Positions 6,608-15,358 of a stretch of DNA of 31,984 bases are shown here, in pieces. A program made the translations under genes and the position numbers. This DNA comes from an uncultured Parabacteroides sp. Lineage in GTDB: Bacteria; Bacteroidota; Bacteroidia; Bacteroidales; Tannerellaceae. Below the pieces are notes generated by a model that was given only the letters and a program-made list of their open reading frames with translations, made no database searches and was not told the DNA's origin. Where the stretch lies: positions 1-31,984 of the forward strand of contig NZ_CABUOD010000045.1 in assembly GCF_902493135.1 (NCBI RefSeq). Reading direction: 5' to 3'. Positions within the stretch are counted from its first letter, which is position 1. Each line of letters begins with the position of its first letter.

Positions 6608-9004
6608 TTATAATTCAATCATAAGTCCTATACTGGGCAATAAGGTCCCGGTACGGCGTTCCACGGGCTTCAATTCGTAGCGTTGCCGGTCGAGGGGGGC
6701 TTCCGGGTTCAGGATCTTGCCTGTTTTGATATACACGTCCTGTTCTTTATATTTGGAATTCAGGATGTTTTGCAAGTCGATATAAGCTCCCAACATGAAC
6801 TTTTTCAGATAGAAGGTCTTGTCTATCCGGATATCCAGTTGCGTGAAAGGTTTTAACCGTTCGCTGTTGAATCGGCTGTAGTCGTAATAAAGGCTGCCGC
6901 TGGCGTCCCAGGCTTCGACCAAGCTGCTTTTTTCAACATCGTAAGGGGTATAAGGCGCACCGCCCACGACTCTTAGTTTAGCTCCGACATCCCAGTTCTT
7001 AGGCAGCGCATAGGTTCCGCTGAAGGTCAAGAGATGGCGGTTGTCCCAAGCTGACGGGATGTATTTCCCGCTCCCGCGTCCGTCCTTGAACTCGCTCCGG
7101 ACGTAGGTGTAGGAGGCGATAAAAGTCAGTCCTTTATAATTATACCATCGTCCGGTCAGTTCGAGTCCGTATGCTCTTCCGGTAGCGGTCGAGCTGACCG
7201 CCTCGTTTCCTAAAACCCCGTAGTCCGTACCTTTGGAGGCAAGCGGAATGCTGTCGACCCATGACATCGGGTACTGGTCGTATTTCTTGTAAAACCCTTC
7301 TGCCGAGAATTTCAGATAAGAGGAAGGGCGGTATTCCAGTCCGAGCCCCGCCTGGTCGCTCCTGATATAAGTCAGGCGGTTGTCTTTATTCAGGTAGTTG
7401 CCCTCGTTGTCTTTGAATCCGAGAACCGTATAAGGAGGCAATTCGTAATACCTGCCGATGTTCCCGTTCAGATAGACTGCTCCGAATAAGCGGTAGGAAA
7501 GGGAGAGGCGGGGGGAGAGCTGGTCCAGGAGGTTGTTCATCTCCGACGAATAATCGTTGGCATCCGTCCGTACGCCTAAAGAAGCGGTGAAACGTTCGTT
7601 CTCGCTTTCGTATATGGCTGTGGCATAAAGCCCCCATTTCAAAAGTCCGAGATCCGTCTGGTAGTTGATCACTTTGGGAACTGTGGTGAACTGCTTCTGG
7701 TAGGTACGGTTGGTGTAGGTCGCATATTCGAGGTTCCCGCCGACATTCAGCCGGAAGAAAGGGAAACGGAATATATTCTCACTGCGCAGCTTGTTTTCGA
7801 TCTCGTCCGAACGGTAATCGAGCGTCAGGTTCTCTTCCGAGCTTTCGTCATTATCCCTGTATTTGATATTCCGGTTGTTTAACTGGCTCCGGCTGGCGAT
7901 CAGCGAATAAATGTTTTTGCCGAAGTAATGTTTGTAAACCGCTCCCAACGTGTATGTCTTTTGCCTGACCACCGGCAGATAGGCTAAGATATACTGGTTC
8001 TTTTCGCTCATGTCTTCCATGCCTGTGTTGAGTTTCATGTCGTCGATGGCCCCCAGTCCCAGGATTGTCAGTTCGTTTTTCCGGTCGAATGTATGTTTCA
8101 CCTTGAACTGTGCGTCTGTAAAGGTCGGCAGGAAAGGCAGTCCGATCATGTCGAACAGGAACTGAAGGTATGAACGGCGGACGGATACCTGGTAAGTCGT
8201 CTTCTTCCCGGCCGGCCCGTTGGCTGAGAACCCGATGTCCGAAGCCCCGATCACTCCCCGCAGGGAGAATTTTTCTTTGTTCCCGTCCTGTAGCTTGAAA
8301 TCAAGGACCGAGCTAAGGGCGTTCCCGCGTGCGGCAGGATAGGCGGCGGAATAGAAATCGACTTCGCGTATGAAGTCCGGGTTAATGATCCCGACCGGGC
8401 CTCCGGAAGCTCCCTGTGTGGAAAAGTGGTTGATGTTCGGTATTTCTACGCCATCGAGAAAGAACCGGTTCTCGGACGGTCCTCCGCCTCTGACCATCAG
8501 GTCGTTGCGGAAAGCGGCCGTAGACGCCACACCCGGAAAAGATTGCACGACCCGTGATATGTCCCGGTTCCCTCCGGCGCTTTTCTCGATCTCTTTGAAC
8601 CCGATCACGCGCAGTCCGAGCGGACTTTCTGCCGTCTTGCGGAACGGCGAGGCGACGACGCTTACTTCTTGCAGGCTTTCACTGCTTTCTTCCAGTTCGA
8701 CCGGAAAGAACATATCCTTGTTGGAAATTCTGAATTCGGCCGTAACCGTTGGCTTATAGCCGATGAAGGAGGCTTGCAGGCGATAGCTTCCGGGAGCGAC
8801 CCCGGTGATCTCGAATCGGCCGGTCGAATCAGTGACGGTTCCTTCTATCGTATTCCAGATGACGACATTGGCAAAACTGACCGGCTCGCCGTTGGCGGCA
8901 TCTTTTACGATCCCTTTTATGGAATAGGTTTGTTGGGCCTGCATCATTTGTAAACCCGTAAACAGCAAGAGTAAAAGAAAGATAAATTTCTTGGCCATTC
9001 TCAA
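6608..9004 (-). CDS. TonB-dependent outer-membrane receptor
   Basis: The product is 798 residues. A signal peptide covers about 1-23, with cleavage near MQAQQ. A carboxypeptidase-regulatory-like domain follows at 27-100 (SIKGIVKDAANGEPVSFANV, GTVTDSTGRFEITG). The plug domain spans about 115-230, with DISRVVQSFPGVA at 148-160, NDLMVRGGGPSENRFFLDG at 167-185 and the IPNINHF segment. The remainder is aromatic- and glycine-rich, alternating beta-barrel sequence. It should take up a substrate across the outer membrane using TonB energy. There is no SusD gene next to it and the length is shorter than typical SusC (about 1000), so it is a non-SusC receptor; the substrate cannot be read from sequence. 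An alternative start is Met3. The nearby hybrid kinase may respond to the same ligand, which is inference. Confidence 0.92.
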   Translation of the reverse strand: MRMAKKFIFLLLLLFTGLQMMQAQQTYSIKGIVKDAANGEPVSFANVVIWNTIEGTVTDSTGRFEITGVAPGSYRLQASFIGYKPTVTAEFRISNKDMFFPVELEESSESLQEVSVVASPFRKTAESPLGLRVIGFKEIEKSAGGNRDISRVVQSFPGVASTAAFRNDLMVRGGGPSENRFFLDGVEIPNINHFSTQGASGGPVGIINPDFIREVDFYSAAYPAARGNALSSVLDFKLQDGNKEKFSLRGVIGASDIGFSANGPAGKKTTYQVSVRRSYLQFLFDMIGLPFLPTFTDAQFKVKHTFDRKNELTILGLGAIDDMKLNTGMEDMSEKNQYILAYLPVVRQKTYTLGAVYKHYFGKNIYSLIASRSQLNNRNIKYRDNDESSEENLTLDYRSDEIENKLRSENIFRFPFFRLNVGGNLEYATYTNRTYQKQFTTVPKVINYQTDLGLLKWGLYATAIYESENERFTASLGVRTDANDYSSEMNNLLDQLSPRLSLSYRLFGAVYLNGNIGRYYELPPYTVLGFKDNEGNYLNKDNRLTYIRSDQAGLGLEYRPSSYLKFSAEGFYKKYDQYPMSWVDSIPLASKGTDYGVLGNEAVSSTATGRAYGLELTGRWYNYKGLTFIASYTYVRSEFKDGRGSGKYIPSAWDNRHLLTFSGTYALPKNWDVGAKLRVVGGAPYTPYDVEKSSLVEAWDASGSLYYDYSRFNSERLKPFTQLDIRIDKTFYLKKFMLGAYIDLQNILNSKYKEQDVYIKTGKILNPEAPLDRQRYELKPVERRTGTLLPSIGLMIEL

Positions 9005-9018
9005 TTCTTGTTAGGGTG

Positions 9019-9026
9019 CAAAGGTA
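9019..9026 (-). promoter_or_regulatory. -7 box for the TonB-dependent receptor
   Basis: On the minus strand this reads TACCTTTG, matching TAnnTTTG, 15 bases before the receptor start codon. It faces away from the plus-strand box at 9050-9057, so the 73-base gap holds two divergent promoters. Confidence 0.6.
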
Positions 9027-9049
9027 TATAAAAACCGGGATTAAAGACG

Positions 9050-9057
9050 TACCTTTG
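9050..9057 (+). promoter_or_regulatory. -7 box for mnmD
   Basis: TACCTTTG matches TAnnTTTG and lies 20 bases before the mnmD start. It is the same octamer as the divergent box for the TonB receptor, 23 bases away. Confidence 0.6.
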
Positions 9058-9077
9058 CAGGCATATTATAGAAATAT

Positions 9078-9758
9078 ATGCAGAACGCAACGAATCATAT
9101 CAAACGGGAATTGCAGCTGACGGCGGATGGAAGCCATACGCTCTTTATCCCCGAAATGGACGAACACTACCATTCCGTGAACGGCGCCGTGCAGGAGTCG
9201 CGCCATGTCTTTATCGAAGCCGGGTTGCACCATCTGGAACGAACCGAAATCACCGTTCTGGAAATAGGTTTCGGCACCGGGCTCAATGCCTTTCTGACTT
9301 TGTTGGATGCCGAGGCGCATCAACGGAAAATACATTACTATTCGGTTGAACTCTACCCGTTGGATACGGATGTGATCGGGAGCCTGAATTACGGGGAAAT
9401 GATTTGTGCCGGACGGAAAGATGTTTTCCTGGCCCTGCATCAGGCGGAATGGAATGTGCCGGTCCCGCTTACGGAGTTCTTCGAACTGCATAAAATACAA
9501 GGAGACAGCAATACGTGTGCTTTGCCGGACCGGATCGACCTGGTCTATTTCGATGCGTTCGCTCCCGACAAGCAACCGGAGATGTGGAACCGGGAAATCT
9601 TCGACCGGTTGTATGCCCGAACGACCGGAGGCGGGGTTTTGACGACCTATTGTGCGAAAGGCGCCGTCCGGCGCATGATGAAAGAAGCCGGATATGCTGT
9701 CGAAAGAATACCCGGCCCCCCTGGAAAGCGCGAAATGCTTCGTGCTATTAAATTATAA
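9078..9758 (+). CDS. mnmD: tRNA 5-methylaminomethyl-2-thiouridine methyltransferase MnmD
   Basis: The 226-residue protein is the stand-alone form of the methyltransferase half of MnmC. It should use S-adenosylmethionine to methylate aminomethyl-2-thiouridine at the wobble position of tRNAs for Lys, Glu and Gln. The SAM-binding loop LEIGFGTGLNAFLTL is at 61-75 and the acidic end of the next strand is VELYP near 90-94. The family signature FDAFAPDKQPEMW is at 158-170, and the C-terminal GPPGKREML is at 213-221. No FAD-oxidoreductase half is attached, so it is not the bifunctional MnmC of E. coli. The gene is convergent with trxA and they share the six bases TTATAA (9753-9758), each gene using half as its stop. 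Confidence 0.93.
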   Translation: MQNATNHIKRELQLTADGSHTLFIPEMDEHYHSVNGAVQESRHVFIEAGLHHLERTEITVLEIGFGTGLNAFLTLLDAEAHQRKIHYYSVELYPLDTDVIGSLNYGEMICAGRKDVFLALHQAEWNVPVPLTEFFELHKIQGDSNTCALPDRIDLVYFDAFAPDKQPEMWNREIFDRLYARTTGGGVLTTYCAKGAVRRMMKEAGYAVERIPGPPGKREMLRAIKL

Positions 9759-10067
9759 AAGAGCTTCGATTTTAGATACGAATGTCGTTTTAGGAGCAGC
9801 GCCGACCTGTTTGTCCACTACCTTGCCGTCTTTGAAGAAAAGGACGGTCGGGATATTGCGGATGCCAAACTGCGCAACCACGTCGTTGTTGTTGTCTACA
9901 TCCATCTTGCCGATCGTAACGCGGCCTTCATATTCGGTGGCCAGTTCGTCGATGATCGGACCGACCATGCGGCAAGGACCACACCATTCTGCCCAGAAGT
10001 CAAGGACCATAGGCTTACCAGAGTTTACCAACTCTTCAAAATTTGCATCTGTAATTTGTAGTGCCAT
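9753..10067 (-). CDS. trxA: Thioredoxin
   Basis: This 104-residue cytoplasmic thioredoxin has the active-site motif WAEWCGPCRM, with redox cysteines at 29 and 32. The cis-proline region RNIPTVLFFKDGK and the buried Asp in VLDFWA are also present. Length and layout match the standard single-domain protein, and there is no signal peptide. It reduces disulfides of cytoplasmic enzymes such as ribonucleotide reductase. It follows dnaE on the same strand after 69 bases but has its own consensus promoter in that gap. Confidence 0.96.
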   Translation of the reverse strand: MALQITDANFEELVNSGKPMVLDFWAEWCGPCRMVGPIIDELATEYEGRVTIGKMDVDNNNDVVAQFGIRNIPTVLFFKDGKVVDKQVGAAPKTTFVSKIEALL

Positions 10068-10102
10068 ATCTTTAATTATGAATTATATATTCGAATTTCG
10101 TG

Positions 10103-10133
10103 CAAAAGTACAAATTCTTTTATACCGCACAAA
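10103..10133 (-). promoter_or_regulatory. Full Bacteroidetes promoter for trxA
   Basis: On the minus strand TTTG (10130-10133) is followed after exactly 19 bases by TACTTTTG (10103-10110), which is the full -33/-7 consensus. It lies between the dnaE stop and the trxA start, so trxA need not depend on dnaE transcription. Confidence 0.75.
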
Positions 10134-10136
10134 TTA

Positions 10137-13100
10137 CTACCCGTTAATTTTAAAATCCATATTCTCGTTCGTTTGCAAGAATTCGACCAGGTTGCGCGTG
10201 ACATTGAGCCGTATGTTTTGCGAGAAAAAGTTCTGCATGATGTTGTGCTCGCCGTCCACCACCTTGAAATATAACAGACTTTGTCCCGGATTGTTTTTGA
10301 TCAGGGTCGACAGTTCGTTTACGGTCGGTTCGTCCAAATCGTGGATCGGGACCGTGATGCTGATCTTTTCGATCAGGCGGTCCTTCTCTTCCTGTAGCAA
10401 CTGGATGGACCCGATGGACAGGCTCAGGCGACCGGAGTTGTAACGGTCTTCCACACGCGCCTTGATCAGCAGGTACATGCCGCGCTTGCCGAACTTGCTG
10501 TAATCGACATAATCCTTGCCGAACAACGCGATTTCGCCGCTACCTGTAAAATCTTCTATCTTGATAATGCCGTAAGGGTTCCCTTTCTTGGTCATCCCTT
10601 CGCGGAAGTCCGTCACGATACCGCCGAACAGCAAGTCTTTGCCCACCAGGTTTTCCTTGTCGTTTATTTCCGCCATGCCGGTATTGCATACGTACGTCAA
10701 TATGATGCGGTATTCGTCCAACGGGTGGGCGGAAAGATAGATGCCGACCAGTTCTTTTTCCTTGTTCAGGCGTTCGAGGTCGCTCCAACGTTCACATTTG
10801 GGAATCTCCGGTTTGGCGATGGCGATAAAAGTATCTCCTCCGAACAGGGAGTTGGTCGCCGTGCTCTTGTCCGTCTGGAACTTATTGCCATAGCGAACCA
10901 GTGTTTCGAGGAATATTTCCCCCTTCCCGGTTTCGGCAAAGAACTGTTCCCGCTGGATGCCGAAATTGTCGAAAGCACCGGCCAATGCCAGCGATTCGAT
11001 GTTCTTCTTGTTGCAGGCAGTCAGGTTGACGCGTTCCACGAAATCAAAAATATCTTTGTACGGGCCGTTCTTCCTCCGTTCTTCAATGATATTTTGCACG
11101 GCGGCTTCGCCGACCCCCTTCACGGCGCCCAGACCGAAACGGATGTTCTTGTCCTTGTCTACACCGAACTTCAGGATCGACTCGTTCACATCCGGGCCGA
11201 GCACCTGGATGCCCATCGCCTTGCATTCGTCCATGAACTTCGTGATATCCACAATGTTCGACAAACTTCGGCTCAGGACAGCGGCCATATATTCGGACGG
11301 GTAGTTCGCTTTCAGGTATGCTGTCTGGTAGGCTACCCATGAGTAGCAGGTAGCGTGACTCTTGTTGAAGGCGTAGGAGGCGAACTTTTCCCAGTCGGAC
11401 CATATCTTCTGCAATGTCTCTTCCTTGTAGCCGTTCGCCTTTCCACCTGCCATGAATTTGGATTTCAGGTGGTTCATCTTCTCGATCAGCTTCTTACCCA
11501 TCGCCTTGCGGAGGGCGTCGCTCTCGCCACGCGTGAAGTTTGCCAACAGACGCGACAGAAGCATGACCTGTTCCTGGTAGACGGTGATGCCGTACGTGTC
11601 TTTCAGATACCGCTCCATGACGGGAATATCGTACTTGATTTCCTCCTTCCCCTGTTTACGGGCGATAAAAGAAGGGATATAATCCATCGGTCCCGGACGG
11701 TAGAGGGCGTTCATCGCGATCAAGTCCTCGAACTTGGACGGTTGCAGTTCTTTCAGATACTTCTGCATGCCGGCGGATTCAAACTGGAATGTACCTGTCG
11801 TCTTTCCGTCGCAATACAGTTTGTAGGTCGCCGGGTCTTCCAGGCTGATATGGTCGATGTCCAGTTCCTGCCCGGTCGTCAGCCGGATGTTTTCGATCGC
11901 TTCCTTGATGATGGACAGTGTTTTCAGCCCTAAGAAGTCCATCTTGATCAAACCGGTCTCTTCGATCACCGAACCCTCATATTGGGTGACGAGCATCTCT
12001 TCGCCGGTATCCTTGTCCTTGGCCGTGCTGACAGGTACGACATCCGATATATCGTAACGGCCGATGATGACGCCGCAGGCATGCACACCCGTGTTGCGCA
12101 CATTGCCTTCCAGCATCTGCGCATATTTCAGGGTGTCGCGTGCCAGCGGATCGTTTCCGGTAGCCGCCTCTTTCAGTTCCGGCACATAATTGATCGCATC
12201 CTTCAGCTTGAACTTCTTCATGTCCGGTATCTTGTCCGGGACGAGTTTAGCGAGGCGGTTCGATTCGGAAAGCGGGAGTTTCTGCACGCGTGCGACATCC
12301 TTGATGGCCGATTTGGTCGCCATCGTGCCGTATGTGATGATATGCGCCACGCGCTCGGCCCCGTATTTCTCCGTTACCCAGCGGAGCACTTCCCCGCGGC
12401 CGTCATCGTCGAAGTCGGTATCGATATCGGGGAGGGAGATACGGTCCGGATTCAGGAAACGCTCGAACAGCAAGTCATATTTGATCGGGTCGATCTTGGT
12501 AATCCCCAGGCAGTAGGCGACAGCCGAACCGGCCGCCGAACCACGTCCGGGACCGACCGAAACGCCTAATTCTTCACGGGCGGCACGGATAAAGTCTTGC
12601 ACGATCAGGAAGTAACCGGGGAAACCCATCGTCTTCATGATATGCAACTCGAAGTTCAACCGTTCCTTGACTTCGTCGGTCAGGTCATCCCCGTAACAGA
12701 TCTTTGCCCCGTCGTATGTGATCTTTTTCAGATAGTCGGCTTCCAGTTTGATACGGTACAGTTTTTCGTAACCGCCTAATTTCTTTATTTTGTCTCGCGC
12801 GGCCTCTTCGCTCAGGACAACGTTCCCGTTTTCGTCGCGGGTGAATTCGTCGAACAAATCCTGTTCGGTGAATTTCCGGCGATATCCTTCTTCCGTCCCG
12901 AACTCTTCGGGGATGGCGAAGGTCGGCATGATAGGACCGTGGTCGATGGAGTAGAATTCCACCTTGTCGGCTATCTCCAGCGTGTTGCTGAGGGCTTCAG
13001 GAATATCAGAAAAGAGGGTATTCATCTCAGCCGTCGTCTTCATCCATTCCTGTTTGGTGTAGCGCATACGGTTCGGGTCGTCCAGGTCTTTACCCGTACT

Positions 13101-13937
13101 GAGGCAGATCAGGCGGTCGTGCGCTTCCGCATCTTCCGCGTTGACAAAGTGGACGTCGTTGGTCGCGATCACCTTGATGTTGTGTTTACGCGCCAGTTCT
13201 AAGATCACCTTGTTTGCCGTTACCTGGTGGGGGTACACATCCTGTGCGGCGTTCGGATCATGTGTCTCGTGCCGCTGTATTTCCAGATAGTAATCTTCGC
13301 CGAACAGGTTCTTGAACCAAAGGACCGATTCTTCGGCCTTGTCTATCCGCCCGTTCAGGATATGCTGCGGGATTTCCCCGCCGATGCAGGCGGAGCATAC
13401 GATCAGGTCTTCGTGATATTTTTCCAGCAACTCCTTGTCGATGCGCGGACGTCCATAAAACCCTTCCGTCCAGGACAAGGAAACCATCTTGATCAGGTTC
13501 TTGTAGCCGTTCAGGTTCTTGGCCAGCACGATCAAGTGCCATCCGCTCCGGTCGTTCTGCGAAGCGAGCTTGCTGTGCCGTCCGAAACGGGCGCAATAGC
13601 ACTCGCAACCGAAGATCGGTTTGAATATCTTTTTCTTCTCTTCTTCGATCTTTGCCGGTATTTCTTCAAGGCGTGCCTGCTCTTCAGCGGTCAGTTCCGT
13701 TTTGCTTTTCAGTTCTTTCAGCTCTTTCTCATACTCCTTGATGGCCCCTAACGGTTTGCCGTTTTTCTTGGATACCTTGTTGAAGAACTCTTTTATCCCG
13801 AACATCACACCGTGGTCGGTGACGGCAATCGCCGGCATACCATCCTTTTGCGCTTTGTCAATCAAAGCGTCGATCGATGCTTGTCCGTCCAGCAGTGAAT
13901 ACTGGGTATGTACGTGCAGATGTATAAACGGTTCCAT
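10137..13937 (-). CDS. dnaE: DNA polymerase III subunit alpha
   Basis: The 1266-residue protein is the replicative polymerase catalytic subunit. The PHP domain opens at once with FIHLHVHTQYSLLDG (metal-binding His residues near 6-10) and continues through VTDHGVMFG. A charged helical insert lies at about 65-105. The palm carries GPGRGSAAGS near residue 462 and the catalytic PDIDTDFDDDGR near 500. A helix-hairpin-helix type region and an OB fold (LLFGGIVTDFREGMTKKG) follow toward the C-terminus. Length and order match DnaE-type enzymes of Bacteroidales, not PolC, and no exonuclease domain is inserted. The start ATG gives the expected N-terminus of this family. It stands alone, 127 bases from the divergent beta-barrel gene. 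Confidence 0.97.
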   Translation of the reverse strand: MEPFIHLHVHTQYSLLDGQASIDALIDKAQKDGMPAIAVTDHGVMFGIKEFFNKVSKKNGKPLGAIKEYEKELKELKSKTELTAEEQARLEEIPAKIEEEKKKIFKPIFGCECYCARFGRHSKLASQNDRSGWHLIVLAKNLNGYKNLIKMVSLSWTEGFYGRPRIDKELLEKYHEDLIVCSACIGGEIPQHILNGRIDKAEESVLWFKNLFGEDYYLEIQRHETHDPNAAQDVYPHQVTANKVILELARKHNIKVIATNDVHFVNAEDAEAHDRLICLSTGKDLDDPNRMRYTKQEWMKTTAEMNTLFSDIPEALSNTLEIADKVEFYSIDHGPIMPTFAIPEEFGTEEGYRRKFTEQDLFDEFTRDENGNVVLSEEAARDKIKKLGGYEKLYRIKLEADYLKKITYDGAKICYGDDLTDEVKERLNFELHIMKTMGFPGYFLIVQDFIRAAREELGVSVGPGRGSAAGSAVAYCLGITKIDPIKYDLLFERFLNPDRISLPDIDTDFDDDGRGEVLRWVTEKYGAERVAHIITYGTMATKSAIKDVARVQKLPLSESNRLAKLVPDKIPDMKKFKLKDAINYVPELKEAATGNDPLARDTLKYAQMLEGNVRNTGVHACGVIIGRYDISDVVPVSTAKDKDTGEEMLVTQYEGSVIEETGLIKMDFLGLKTLSIIKEAIENIRLTTGQELDIDHISLEDPATYKLYCDGKTTGTFQFESAGMQKYLKELQPSKFEDLIAMNALYRPGPMDYIPSFIARKQGKEEIKYDIPVMERYLKDTYGITVYQEQVMLLSRLLANFTRGESDALRKAMGKKLIEKMNHLKSKFMAGGKANGYKEETLQKIWSDWEKFASYAFNKSHATCYSWVAYQTAYLKANYPSEYMAAVLSRSLSNIVDITKFMDECKAMGIQVLGPDVNESILKFGVDKDKNIRFGLGAVKGVGEAAVQNIIEERRKNGPYKDIFDFVERVNLTACNKKNIESLALAGAFDNFGIQREQFFAETGKGEIFLETLVRYGNKFQTDKSTATNSLFGGDTFIAIAKPEIPKCERWSDLERLNKEKELVGIYLSAHPLDEYRIILTYVCNTGMAEINDKENLVGKDLLFGGIVTDFREGMTKKGNPYGIIKIEDFTGSGEIALFGKDYVDYSKFGKRGMYLLIKARVEDRYNSGRLSLSIGSIQLLQEEKDRLIEKISITVPIHDLDEPTVNELSTLIKNNPGQSLLYFKVVDGEHNIMQNFFSQNIRLNVTRNLVEFLQTNENMDFKING

Positions 13938-14030
13938 ATCAATTCTTAATCTTTTTTATTTCGGCCTATAAAGATACGGGTTATTTTACAAATTTATTCT
14001 ATCGGCAGTTATAATCCGGCTGAAAAATTC

Positions 14031-14038
14031 TATCTTTG
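14031..14038 (+). promoter_or_regulatory. -7 box for the outer-membrane beta-barrel gene
   Basis: TATCTTTG matches TAnnTTTG, 26 bases before the start at 14065. The upstream element is not clear. On the opposite strand a one-mismatch box (TATCTTTA, near 13969-13976) could serve dnaE. Confidence 0.55.
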
Positions 14039-14064
14039 CTCATAATAACTCAGAGATTGGCAAT

Positions 14065-14694
14065 ATGAGAAAAATTATATTTATCGCCCTTTGGGCATTG
14101 TTGATGATTATGCCGGCGGCCGGTCAGGTCGCTTTCGGCGTTCGTGCGGGTGGCGCTTATTCTTCTCTGGTGCAAAAAGTGGAAGGAACATACAACGCCG
14201 GCGCCCGTTTCGGCTTCAGTCTGGCGGGGCTTGCCGATATACATTTATATAAGGGCTTGTCTTTGCGTCCCGAACTGGCGTTTACGAATCAGGGCGGTTC
14301 TTTCATTTCGAACTTCCAGGTGGAAGGGGCGAAGAACTCTCTCAACAAATGCAGCTACTACTCTATCCAGGTCCCTGTAAACCTGGCTTATACATTTCAT
14401 ATTAATGATGTCCAGTTAGGCGTTTATGCCGGTCCCGCCCTCGATTTCTCCCTGTTTGGGAAAATGAAGACCGAAAACCAGAATGTGGATATCCATTTCG
14501 GCCAAACCAAAGAAGCCGACCTCAAGACATTCGACTTGGGCGTCAGTGTCGGTCTGCGTGTCGATTACAGTCATTATTTCTTTTCCGTCGGAGCCCTTTG
14601 CGGCACGCTGGATCGCCGTGCCATAGAGCGTGAGGGCGAATCTTCCCTGTATCAAAACAATGTGACGTTGTCGTTGGGATATATGTTCCGCTAA
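14065..14694 (+). CDS. PorT-family outer-membrane beta-barrel protein
   Basis: The 209-residue product has a signal peptide (about 1-20, ending PAAGQ) and then alternating, glycine- and aromatic-rich strands typical of small eight- to ten-stranded barrels: FGVRAGGAYSSL, LSLRPELAFTNQGGSF, YYSIQVPVNLAYTF, VQLGVYAGPALDFSLFG, FDLGVSVGLRVDYSHYFF and a final VTLSLGYMFR. This is the outer-membrane beta-barrel family named after PorT and common in Bacteroidetes. The specific function is unknown; family members range from type IX secretion accessory proteins to uncharacterised porin-like barrels. It is monocistronic and divergent from dnaE. Confidence 0.85.
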   Translation: MRKIIFIALWALLMIMPAAGQVAFGVRAGGAYSSLVQKVEGTYNAGARFGFSLAGLADIHLYKGLSLRPELAFTNQGGSFISNFQVEGAKNSLNKCSYYSIQVPVNLAYTFHINDVQLGVYAGPALDFSLFGKMKTENQNVDIHFGQTKEADLKTFDLGVSVGLRVDYSHYFFSVGALCGTLDRRAIEREGESSLYQNNVTLSLGYMFR

Positions 14695-14761
14695 GACGTC
14701 GGTTTGCTTGTCCGGCAGGCTGTTAGATTATCGGTGTGTTTATAGCAGCGAAGTCTTAGGG

Positions 14762-14788
14762 CTGTGTCGCCCTGTAAGGGCGACACAG
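14762..14788. repeat. Perfect 12-bp hairpin
   Basis: CTGTGTCGCCCT and AGGGCGACACAG flank a GTA loop. There is no T-run directly after it on either strand, so it is not a classical intrinsic terminator, though it may still stabilise the 3' end of the beta-barrel transcript. It could be one copy of a dispersed palindromic repeat. Confidence 0.7.
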
Positions 14789-15205
14789 GTAACATAATGT
14801 GATAAAAAAAATACAAGAACCCCTCCCAAAAAGGCGGATATTCATATTTTGTTAATATCCAGACTCTTGCCAAATATCTTGTTTCTTAAAAAATATTACC
14901 CTTGCGGGAAATTTGAAATATATGGGGTATAAAATCAAATTTTATGCGCTACTGTTTCGATCCGGACCAATGGGTATTTTGGAAAATCGTACAATAAGTA
15001 AGAAATATGGTTTGTCTGTCATCTTTGGATTTATCTGAAAGCGGCGGACAAATTTTATAAAAAGACGTATGATAGTTGTTTTTGTTTTCAATTCTATTAT
15101 AGTGAATCTATCGTTTCGAGAGGTATTTCTCTCAATTTGGATGATTGCCACATTTACCCCTTAAAGATGAAAGTCGTGCCTATTATCTCTCTTAGATATC
15201 TGGTC

Positions 15206-15213
15206 TATTTTTG
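15206..15213 (+). promoter_or_regulatory. Candidate -7 box of the pilin operon
   Basis: TATTTTTG matches TAnnTTTG. If used, transcription would begin near 15220 and give a leader of about 220 bases carrying both dyad boxes. No good -33 element is visible, so other promoters are possible. Confidence 0.4.
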
Positions 15214-15237
15214 CAATGTAAAGTTAAAAACAGGGAT

Positions 15238-15268
15238 AAAAACGACATAGTTCTAATAGAACTTAGTG
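15238..15268. promoter_or_regulatory. Dyad box 1 in the pilin leader
   Basis: The box reads AAAAACGACATAG followed by the near-perfect palindrome TTCTAATAGAA and then CTTAGTG. GTTCTA and TAGAAC pair around a central A. It is repeated, with few changes, 121 bases downstream. It may be an operator, a transcript hairpin, or a recombinase site. Confidence 0.55.
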
Positions 15269-15358
15269 TAAGAAGAACTGAAAAACAGGCGATTACAGGA
15301 GTTTTTAGACAAGCGTATAGAATGATGGATTTAGTTTAAGTCTTGATTTTCAAAATAA

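Noticed and set aside
6608..9004. SusC of a polysaccharide utilisation locus
   Set aside because: The protein is too short, and no SusD, glycosidase or SusD-like lipoprotein lies next to it.
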